From positions 1 through 7,030 of the forward strand of contig JAGBFE010000194.1 of the NCBI GenBank assembly GCA_018109965.1: a stretch of 7,030 nt of DNA. The letters run 5' to 3'. The DNA is from Oscillospiraceae bacterium. Its GTDB lineage: Bacteria; Bacillota_A; Clostridia; Oscillospirales; Ruminococcaceae. This document shows, in pieces, positions 1-5,224 of this stretch (position 1 is the first letter of the stretch; every line of letters begins with the position of its first letter). Both the position numbers and the translations under genes were made by a program. Under the pieces are notes generated by a model that saw nothing but the letters and a program-made list of their open reading frames with translations, did not search any database and had not been told where the DNA came from.

Positions 1-561
1 CAGAGCAAGGTTGAAAATTTTCATATTGTCGGTGTTGATGCCCTGTGCGCGTGCCATTTTGCGGTTGTCACCTGTTGCACGGATTGCACAGCCCAGCTCG
101 GTACCGAAAAACCAGTACAGCAAAGCCACAATGGCAGCATTTATAATGATGCCGCAAACCATAACGCCGATGTTGCCTTTGAGACCGATAGCTTCCACCA
201 TTGTGAAAACTGTTTTTTCACGCAGGAGAGTTATGTTTGCCTTGCCCATTATTCTGATATTGATGGAATAAAGGGCAATCATTGTGAGGATACCTGCCAG
301 CAGGCTTGGTATTTTGAGTTTTGTGTTGAGCAGACCTGTAACGATACCTGCCACCATACCGCCCACAACAGCCACTGCTGTTGCAACAATCGGGTTTACA
401 CCGCTTGTGATAAGTTTTGCAGCAATTGCAGCACCCATAACAATACTGCCTTCTGCAGACATATCCGGCATATCAAGAATACGGTATGTCAAAAACACAC
501 CCATTGTCATAATAGCCCACAGCAGCCCAAGGCTTACTGCACCAATCATAATGTTAATCAT
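1..561 (-). CDS. ABC transporter permease, TrpY-like (partial, C-terminus beyond window)
   Basis: Inner-membrane permease of an uncharacterised ABC importer in the LivH/BPD_transp_2 class. It begins at an ATG at 561-559 (MINIMIGAVSLGLLWAIM) and stays open for 187 codons to the left edge, so the C-terminal part is missing. An AAAGGAA-like ribosome site (571-577) lies about 9 bases upstream of the ATG. What is visible is very hydrophobic: helices at about residues 3-25, 36-53, 57-78, 84-102 and 130-152. The segment TYRILDMPDMSAEGSIVMGA, then LNTKLKIPSLLAGILTM, and the later ATGDNRKMARAQGI cytoplasmic stretch match my memory of permeases that accompany TrpX-type binding proteins. The gene follows the binding-protein gene by 181 bases on the same strand, which is the usual binding protein, permease, ATPase order. 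The transported substrate cannot be read from this protein. Family confidence is high; substrate is unknown. Confidence 0.88.
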   Translation of the reverse strand, partial: MINIMIGAVSLGLLWAIMTMGVFLTYRILDMPDMSAEGSIVMGAAIAAKLITSGVNPIVATAVAVVGGMVAGIVTGLLNTKLKIPSLLAGILTMIALYSINIRIMGKANITLLREKTVFTMVEAIGLKGNIGVMVCGIIINAAIVALLYWFFGTELGCAIRATGDNRKMARAQGINTDNMKIFNLAL

Positions 562-605
562 CTGTAAAAATTCCTTTTGCTTTTATTTTCCTTATGTAAA
601 GGCAT

Positions 606-635
606 AAGGTGTGGGCACAAAACTGTCCACACCTT
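606..635 (-). other. Intercistronic stem-loop between binding-protein and permease genes
   Basis: Positions 606-614 (AAGGTGTGG) pair perfectly with 627-635. The helix continues through a G-U and two more pairs (615-617 with 624-626) around a six-base loop (618-623). No convincing U-tract follows on either strand, so this is a weak candidate for a strict terminator. It lies after the stop of the binding-protein gene (743) and before the permease start (561). Its likely role (inference) is partial termination, or protection of the upstream mRNA from 3' decay, so that more binding protein than permease is made. Confidence 0.6.
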
Positions 636-678
636 CAGACCTTTATTTATGCTTTGTTATTTAATAAACATATTATAT

Positions 679-707
679 ATAATACCCTTGTTGTGAAATA
701 TAATCAA
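679..707 (-). promoter_or_regulatory. Possible weak internal promoter ahead of the permease
   Basis: On the minus strand, TTGATT (707-702) and TATTAT (684-679) are separated by 17 bases, in the gap between the binding-protein stop and the permease start. The -35 is only a partial match and the gap is strongly AT-rich, so a chance match is likely. If real, it would let the permease and downstream ATPase be transcribed independently of the T-box. Confidence 0.2.
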
Positions 708-742
708 GTATTACTGTGTATATTTGTTAAATTCCCCAAAAT

Positions 743-1729
743 TTACTGTACATATTCAAGATATTTTTCAGGAATTTCAACGCCAAGTGCGCTAACCATA
801 TCAGCATTGAAGTAGTAGTCGTATTTTACAAGGCTTTCAACAGGCATTGTTGCTGTGTCAGCGCCTTCAAGTACTCTCACTGCCATTTCACCTGTCTGGT
901 AGCCAAGGTTGTAGTAGTTGAGACCGAGTGTCATAAGACCGCCGTCAGCCACCATATCGATAGCACCTGCAACAACAGGAGTTTTGCTTTGTTCAACCAC
1001 GCCTGCAACAACTGCCATTGCGGATGCATAAGCATTGTCTGTAGGGATGTAGATTGCATCACATTTTGTAACGATTGACTGTGTAACCTGCTGAACATCG
1101 TTGGAGTTTGTAACTGTACCTTCAACCCATTTGAGACCTGCAGATTCAATGTAAGCTTTTGCCTGATTTGCCTGAAGGATTGAGTTGTCTTCGCTTGAGC
1201 AGTAAACGATGCCGATTGTTTCTGTTTCAGGGTAAATTTCTGTGATAAGGTCAATCTGTGCTTCGATTGGGTTCATATCGTTTGTACCTGTGATGTTTGC
1301 GCCAGGTGCTTCGTTGGAAGCTACAAGACCTGCATCGAGAGGGTCGGTAACTGCTGTGAACAGAACAGGGATTTCGTCTGTTTTGGAAGCGATGGACTGT
1401 GCTGCACCTGTTGCGATTGCAAGCACAAGGTCGCTTTCGTTATTTACAAAACGTTCGCTCATTGTGGAAAGGTTGGACTGGTCGCCCTGAGCATTCTGAT
1501 AGTCGATTTCAATATTTTCGCCGTCAACATAACCGTTGTCTGCCAGTGCCTTGACAAAGCCTTCACGGGCAGAGTCGAGAGAACCGTGTTCCAGCTGCTG
1601 AAGAATGCCGATTTTGATTGTCTGTGCGGTTTCGCCTTCAGTTGTTTCGGATGATGCAGGTGCAGATGAACATGCAACCATGGATGCGGACAATGCGATT
1701 GTGAGTAATAAAGCCATCAGTTTTTTCAT
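743..1729 (-). CDS. ABC transporter substrate-binding lipoprotein, TrpX family
   Basis: A 328-residue extracytoplasmic solute-binding protein of the ABC_sub_bind (COG2984, TrpX-like) family, a type I periplasmic-binding fold that captures a small ligand for the ABC importer. Residues 1-20 form a lipoprotein signal: MKK, a hydrophobic core, and a lipobox SMVAC with Cys20 as the lipidation site. A Ser/Glu/Thr-rich linker follows to about residue 36. The mature domain opens with IKIGILQQLEHGSLDSAREGF, followed by ADNGYVDGENIEIDYQNAQGD. Further typical segments are PVLFTAVTDPLDAGLV, IYIPTDNAYASAMAVVAG and GLMTLGLNYYNLGYQTGEMA near the C-terminus. Length is normal for the family. The ATG at 1729-1727 has GAGG nine bases upstream (1742-1739). 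It is the first gene after a T-box leader whose specifier reads UUC, so an aromatic amino acid (phenylalanine) or a related compound is the inferred ligand. The protein alone does not prove this, and the family also serves Trp and unknown substrates. Confidence 0.93.
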   Translation of the reverse strand: MKKLMALLLTIALSASMVACSSAPASSETTEGETAQTIKIGILQQLEHGSLDSAREGFVKALADNGYVDGENIEIDYQNAQGDQSNLSTMSERFVNNESDLVLAIATGAAQSIASKTDEIPVLFTAVTDPLDAGLVASNEAPGANITGTNDMNPIEAQIDLITEIYPETETIGIVYCSSEDNSILQANQAKAYIESAGLKWVEGTVTNSNDVQQVTQSIVTKCDAIYIPTDNAYASAMAVVAGVVEQSKTPVVAGAIDMVADGGLMTLGLNYYNLGYQTGEMAVRVLEGADTATMPVESLVKYDYYFNADMVSALGVEIPEKYLEYVQ

Positions 1730-1774
1730 AGTGTTTTTCCTCTTTTTCTTTTTTGATTTTGTTTTTCAGAGGAT

Positions 1775-1816
1775 AAAAAAATTCTCGTCCTCTGACAATT
1801 AAATCAGAGGACGAGA
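1775..1816 (-). terminator. T-box-controlled intrinsic terminator
   Basis: A perfect 13-bp stem (1783-1795 with 1804-1816) with an eight-base loop (1796-1803). On the minus strand it is followed by one A and then seven U residues (1781-1775). Its 5' arm (UCUCG and CCUC) is the same sequence that would pair with the T-box element, so terminator and antiterminator are mutually exclusive. It lies about 45 bases upstream of the binding-protein start codon. Confidence 0.95.
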
Positions 1817-2060
1817 TATATAATATACATTCCCGTGTTACCACCTCAGTTTATCAGTCCCTCACAGGGCTGACCTCAACAGGTATCCAACAATACCCTA
1901 CGCTTTAACGGGCGTACCCGGAGCCGACTACACAACAGATGTTTTTCATCGGTCAGCTAAAGGATGAATTCAAAAGCTATTTACGTATCGCTCTCTCAGC
2001 AGGTGTTGGGCCTAAGCGACTCTCTTGCCGTTTTTTTACTTTTTACTGGTTCCTTATCGT
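1783..2060 (-). promoter_or_regulatory. T-box riboswitch, specifier UUC (Phe)
   Basis: A tRNA-sensing leader for the importer genes, read on the minus strand. Stem I base: AAGGA (2055-2051) pairs with UCCUU (1964-1960). The specifier loop has ACCAGUA (2050-2044, with the AGUA motif) facing GAAUUCA (1971-1965), and is closed by AAAAG (2043-2039) pairing with CUUUU (1976-1972). By position, the three bases before the conserved A are UUC (1968-1966), a phenylalanine codon. Higher in Stem I, GUCGCU pairs with AGCGAU next to a GCAAGAGA bulge. Then come Stem II (GCUGAC with GUCGGC), a hairpin CGGG-UACG-CCCG (1920-1909) whose loop can pair with GCGUA (1903-1899) as the Stem IIA/B pseudoknot, and Stem III GGUAU/AUACC (1897-1882). 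The T-box itself (1849-1831) contains GAGGUGGUAACACGGGA. GAGG and CGGGA pair with CCUC and UCUCG of the terminator arm, leaving the UGGU bulge to bind an uncharged tRNA 3' end ACCA. Uncharged tRNA should favour readthrough. T-box identity is near certain; amino-acid assignment is likely. Confidence 0.95.
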
Positions 2061-2077
2061 TGCCTTTTATGGTTGGT

Positions 2078-2106
2078 ATTATAACCCCGTTTTTTCTGCC
2101 TGTCAA
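2078..2106 (-). promoter_or_regulatory. Consensus sigma-A promoter of the T-box/ABC importer operon
   Basis: On the minus strand, a perfect TTGACA (2106-2101) and a perfect TATAAT (2083-2078) are separated by exactly 17 bases. Transcription should start near 2071, giving a leader of about 340 bases ahead of the binding-protein gene. Such a strong promoter fits constitutive initiation with control left to the T-box terminator. A second TTGACA lies just upstream (2117-2112). Confidence 0.88.
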
Positions 2107-2277
2107 TAATTTGTCAAATCTTTGTAATCACCTATAAAAACCGCCCCTTTTTTGACAACTTTTTGTCATTTTGCACAAAAACGATTGCATAAAACCTGTT
2201 TTAAAACATTATTGCGCATTGTCATAACATCTATATTTCAGCTGCAGTACAAACACAAATTTCGGTCTTTTTGTGTA
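2107..2277. other. Divergent intergenic region with short repeated motifs, no gene seen
   Basis: AT-rich DNA between the leftward T-box promoter and the rightward transporter promoter. No coding potential with a ribosome site was seen. It contains an inverted repeat TGACAA-4-TTGTCA (2153-2158 and 2163-2168), and a second inverted repeat ACACAAA-10-TTTGTGT (2253-2259 and 2270-2276) just ahead of the candidate -35 of the AEC gene. Both are candidate regulator sites only. Confidence 0.4.
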
Positions 2278-2306
2278 TTGAAATGTGGGCAGAATAATAG
2301 TAATAT
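2278..2306 (+). promoter_or_regulatory. Probable sigma-A promoter of the AEC transporter gene
   Basis: TTGAAA (2278-2283) and TAATAT (2301-2306) with a 17-base spacer, placing transcription start near 2313 and leaving a short 5' leader before the start codon at 2350. A 7-bp inverted repeat AATAGTA/TACTATT (2296-2302 and 2320-2326) straddles the -10 and the likely start point and could be an operator. The match is good but the region is AT-rich. Confidence 0.5.
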
Positions 2307-2337
2307 ATCTTATTGAAAATACTATTCTGACAGATAC

Positions 2338-2342
2338 AGGAG
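2338..2342 (+). promoter_or_regulatory. Ribosome binding site deciding the TTG start of the AEC gene
   Basis: AGGAG at 2338-2342 ends seven bases before TTG at 2350. This selects TTG 2350 as the start. An earlier TTG (2345-2347) is in another frame and too close to the site. Confidence 0.75.
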
Positions 2343-2349
2343 TTTTGAT

Positions 2350-3300
2350 TTGGAAAATTTTCTTTTCAGTATAAATGCTGTTGCACCTACATTTATAATC
2401 GCTTTCACAGGTTTTATGCTTAAACAGCGCGGTTTTCTGACCGAGCCATTTTTGAAAAATCTTGACAAATACTGTTTTACCATTGCTTTTCCTGCTTTGA
2501 TGATAAGAGACATCGGCGATGCTGATATAAGCACAATGTGGTCAGCAGAATATGTGCTAATCTGCTTTATTGCCACTACCTTTCTGTTTTTCGGCTATTA
2601 TCTGATATTTTATCCGTTTTTCAAAGACAAATGGTTTGTAAGCAGTTTTGTGCAGTGCTGTGCCCGCGGTTCCGTTGCGGTTTTTGGGGCAAGCATTGCA
2701 ATAAATATATACGGCAACGCAGGGGTAACACCTTTGATGATGGCAATTGTAGTGCCGCTTTACAATATTTACACCGTTATCCTTTTCAACCTGAAATCCG
2801 ATAACGGAGGAAAAATATTTTCGGCCCAAAACCTTAAAAAAATGGGCAAAGGTATCATCACCAACCCTCTTATAATAGGTATTATCATCGGTGCAATTGT
2901 GTCGTTCGGCGACTTTACAATCCCGACAGTAGTTTACAAGCCGCTGTCCTCCATCGCCTCCACAGGCACACCTATGGCCCTTTTAAGCCTTGGTGCAGGG
3001 CTGCAGCTTGACAAAATCAAAGGCAATATCAAGGTTATACTCGCCTCCAACTTTTTCAAGCTTGTGGGCAACTTTGCCCTCATACTGCCCTTTGCAATAA
3101 TGCTTGGTCTGCGTGACGGGCATCTGGTTGCACTGCTTATAATGGCAGCATCACCTTGTACTGTAACTGCCTACATTATGGCCAATGCAATGGGTGGTGA
3201 CGGTGAATTCAGCTGTGGCTCGGTAATGATGAGCACACTGCTTTCCACCGTGACAATAACCTTCTGGCTGACTGTGCTTAAAAGCTTTGCACTGATTTAG
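2350..3300 (+). CDS. AEC family transporter (auxin efflux carrier-like permease)
   Basis: A 316-residue integral membrane protein of the AEC/Mem_trans family (PF03547), secondary carriers that move organic anions such as malate or other small metabolites; the substrate here is unknown. It starts at TTG, chosen from the AGGAG seven bases upstream. About ten helices can be seen in two halves, separated by a polar loop at about residues 147-168. Family-like features are the N-terminal APTFIIAFTGFMLKQRGFL (12-30), LDKYCFTIAFPALMIRDI (38-55), the second-half start ITNPLIIGIIIGAIVSF (170-186), PMALLSLGAGLQL (208-220), and AASPCTVTAYIMANAMGGD (266-284), which corresponds to the conserved substrate-path segment with a helix-breaking Pro. 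Length is typical. It stands alone, transcribed away from the ABC importer and toward the hydrogenase operon, and is closed by its own terminator at 3348. Nothing ties it functionally to either neighbour, although export or uptake of a fermentation acid would suit the host. Confidence 0.92.
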   Translation: MENFLFSINAVAPTFIIAFTGFMLKQRGFLTEPFLKNLDKYCFTIAFPALMIRDIGDADISTMWSAEYVLICFIATTFLFFGYYLIFYPFFKDKWFVSSFVQCCARGSVAVFGASIAINIYGNAGVTPLMMAIVVPLYNIYTVILFNLKSDNGGKIFSAQNLKKMGKGIITNPLIIGIIIGAIVSFGDFTIPTVVYKPLSSIASTGTPMALLSLGAGLQLDKIKGNIKVILASNFFKLVGNFALILPFAIMLGLRDGHLVALLIMAASPCTVTAYIMANAMGGDGEFSCGSVMMSTLLSTVTITFWLTVLKSFALI

Positions 3301-3347
3301 GTCAGCCTGCAGCACAATATTGCAGTATTTTCCGGATATAATTCAAA

Positions 3348-3376
3348 GGCAGATGAATTCATCTGTCTTTTATTTT
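3348..3376 (+). terminator. Intrinsic terminator of the AEC transporter gene
   Basis: GGCAGATG (3348-3355), loop AATT (3356-3359) and CATCTGTC (3360-3367) form an 8-pair hairpin with one G-U, followed directly by TTTTATTTT (3368-3376). It begins 47 bases after the transporter stop codon. The core CAGATGAATTCATCTG is a perfect 16-base palindrome. Confidence 0.75.
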
Positions 3377-3403
3377 GCATATTTAATGCAGATATTATTT
3401 CAC

Positions 3404-3437
3404 AAAAAAAGAGAAGCTCGGCTGAGCTTCTCTTTTT
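3404..3437 (-). terminator. Bidirectional intrinsic terminator, end of the hydrogenase operon
   Basis: A perfect 9-bp stem (GAGAAGCTC 3411-3419 with 3424-3432) and four-base loop GGCT. It is flanked by seven A on the left (3404-3410) and five T on the right (3433-3437), so it can act in both directions. On the minus strand it begins 27 bases after the hydA stop and gives a seven-U tail. On the plus strand it backs up the AEC terminator. Confidence 0.9.
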
Positions 3438-3459
3438 ATTATTTATACCAATATTTGTA

Positions 3460-5208
3460 TTAGTATCTGTTTGGTCTCTGTACATAAGATGTATGGAGAA
3501 TTTCGTGAGCTTTGTGGCTGCCTGGTTCACCAAGATATTCTTCGTAAAGTTTCTTGATGTCTGGGTTTTCATGGCTCTTTCTGATAACATCTTTAGCATC
3601 ATCTCTGTAGAGAGCTGCTGCACGTTTTTCAACGATGTCAACAAAGTTTCTAACTGTTGCAGGCTGGATTGGCTGACCGCCGCCGTTGATACAGCCGCCT
3701 GGGCAACCCATGATTTCGATGAAGTGAATTTCTTCGCCAGCTTTAACTGCTTCGAGAACTGCTTTAGCATTTTTAAGACCGGAAGCAACTGCAACTTTGA
3801 GTTCAAGATCGCCAAGTTTGTATGTTGCTTTCTTAACGCCTTCAAGACCACGAACATCTTCAAAGTCAACTTTTTCGAGTTCTGTGCCTGTTACCCATTC
3901 AGCAGCTGTACGGAGAGCAGCTTCCATAACACCGCCTGTTGTACCAAAGATTGTTGCAGCACCTGTGGAAAGACCGAGAGGAGCGTCAAATTCTTCGTCT
4001 GGGAGGTGTGGGAAGTAGATGTTAGCACGGTCGATCATACGAGCAAGTTCTCTTGTTGTGAGAGCTACGTCAACGTCGTGGATGCCTTCGCCGGCAGCAC
4101 ACATATCGTCACGGCCAACTTCAAATTTCTTAGCTGTACATGGCATGATACCTACAACAAAGATGTTCTTTGGATCGATGCCCATTTTTTCAGCATAGTA
4201 TGTTTTTGTGATAGCACCAAACATCTGCTGTGGAGATTTACAGCTGGAGATGTTAGGGATAAATTCTGGGTAGAATGTTTCACAGTATTTTACCCAACCT
4301 GGTGAACAGGATGTGATAAGTGGCAGTGGGCCGCCTTCTTTAACTCTGTGAACAAATTCTGTTGCTTCTTCCATGATTGTAAGGTCAGCTGCAAAGTCTG
4401 TGTCAAATACTTTGTCAAAGCCGAGTCTTCTGAGAGCTGCAACCATTTTGCCTTCAACGTTTGTGCCGAGAGGCATGTTGAATGCTTCACCCAGTGTTAC
4501 GCGGATAGAAGGAGCTGTCTGTGCGATAACGATTTTGTTTGGATCGTTGAGTGCACGCCAAACTTCTTTGGACTGATCTTTTTCGTAGATAGCTGCTGTT
4601 GGACAAACTGTGATACACTGACCGCAGGATACACAGCTGGATTCGCCAAGTGTCTGTTCAAATGCACAGCCGATGTGTGTTTCGAAACCACGTTCGTTTG
4701 GACCGATGCAGGAGATGCCCTGAACTTTTTCACAAACTGCTACGCAGCGACGGCAGAGAACACATTTGTTGTCGTCACGGAGCATATGTACTGCTGTGTC
4801 GTCAACTTTCCAGTCTATGATTTCGCCTTCATAGTAATCTTCATCGTAGATTCTGAAGTCTTTACACATTTTCTGGAGTTCACAGTTGCCGGAACGGATA
4901 CATGAAAGACATTTTTTCTTATGTGTAGAAAGGATGAGCTCAAGGTTCATTCTTCTTGCTTCGTAAACACGTTTTGAATGTGTGAAAACTTCCATACCTT
5001 CATAAACTGGTGTTACGCAAGCTGCAGGAAGGTTTTTCTGGCCTTTAACTTCAACTACACAGATACGGCAAGCGCCGATTTCGTTTACTTCTTTGAGGTA
5101 GCACAATGTAGGAATTTCGATATTGAGCTGTCTTGCTGCTTCGAGCACTGATGTACCAGCTTCTACCTGCACAGGCATACCGTTGATTTTAATATTAACT
5201 AAACTCAT
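3460..5208 (-). CDS. hydA: [FeFe] hydrogenase catalytic subunit, NADH-linked type (HydA/HndD)
   Basis: A 582-residue cytoplasmic catalytic subunit that interconverts protons and H2 at the H-cluster. In order: a plant-type [2Fe-2S] domain (Cys36, 47, 50, 64); a His-ligated [4Fe-4S] site HxxxCxxCxxxxxC (His96, Cys100, 103, 109); two ferredoxin [4Fe-4S] motifs (Cys149, 152, 155, 159 and Cys192, 195, 198, 202); then the H-cluster domain with L1 TSCSPGW (299-305), L2 MPCTAKKFE (355-363) and L3 EIMGCPGGCINGGG (498-511); and a C-terminal small-subunit-like tail with LYEEYLGEPGSHKAHEILH (554-572). The size matches HndD-type subunits. It lacks the extra C-terminal Fe-S extension I recall for the longer Thermotoga HydA. 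The L1 motif has Ser where the classic motif is TSCCPxW. The ATG at 5208 has GGAGGAG (5224-5218) nine bases upstream. It follows hydB by 16 bases on the same transcript, which points to an NAD(H)-coupled, probably electron-bifurcating complex. Maturase genes are not in this window. Confidence 0.97.
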   Translation of the reverse strand: MSLVNIKINGMPVQVEAGTSVLEAARQLNIEIPTLCYLKEVNEIGACRICVVEVKGQKNLPAACVTPVYEGMEVFTHSKRVYEARRMNLELILSTHKKKCLSCIRSGNCELQKMCKDFRIYDEDYYEGEIIDWKVDDTAVHMLRDDNKCVLCRRCVAVCEKVQGISCIGPNERGFETHIGCAFEQTLGESSCVSCGQCITVCPTAAIYEKDQSKEVWRALNDPNKIVIAQTAPSIRVTLGEAFNMPLGTNVEGKMVAALRRLGFDKVFDTDFAADLTIMEEATEFVHRVKEGGPLPLITSCSPGWVKYCETFYPEFIPNISSCKSPQQMFGAITKTYYAEKMGIDPKNIFVVGIMPCTAKKFEVGRDDMCAAGEGIHDVDVALTTRELARMIDRANIYFPHLPDEEFDAPLGLSTGAATIFGTTGGVMEAALRTAAEWVTGTELEKVDFEDVRGLEGVKKATYKLGDLELKVAVASGLKNAKAVLEAVKAGEEIHFIEIMGCPGGCINGGGQPIQPATVRNFVDIVEKRAAALYRDDAKDVIRKSHENPDIKKLYEEYLGEPGSHKAHEILHTSYVQRPNRY

Positions 5209-5217
5209 ACTTTAGTA

Positions 5218-5224
5218 CTCCTCC
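5218..5224 (-). promoter_or_regulatory. Strong ribosome binding site of hydA abutting the hydB stop
   Basis: GGAGGAG follows immediately after the hydB TAA (5227-5225) and ends nine bases before the hydA ATG. The tight junction favours coupled, near equal synthesis of the two subunits. Confidence 0.85.

Noticed and set aside
11..607. Two plus-strand open frames of 86 and 107 codons
   Set aside because: They lie opposite the permease gene, whose minus-strand translation gives a clear membrane protein with a ribosome site. The plus-strand proteins resemble nothing.
1638..1844. 68-codon minus-strand open frame crossing the leader
   Set aside because: It runs through the T-box antiterminator and terminator and into the signal-peptide region of the binding-protein gene in another frame. 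RNA structure explains the sequence.
1962..1977. Reading the specifier as Trp, Ile (AUU) or Asn (AAU)
   Set aside because: UGG does not occur in the loop. AUU and AAU are out of register with the conserved A before the closing helix. AAU would also conflict with the UGGU bulge because tRNA-Asn usually has discriminator G.
2322..2829. Minus-strand and alternate-frame open frames overlapping the AEC gene
   Set aside because: They overlap a well-supported membrane transporter with a ribosome site, and they lack any recognisable motif.
3348..3367. The 16-base palindrome as a regulator operator
   Set aside because: Its place 47 bases after a stop codon, the short loop and the T-rich tail fit an intrinsic terminator better.
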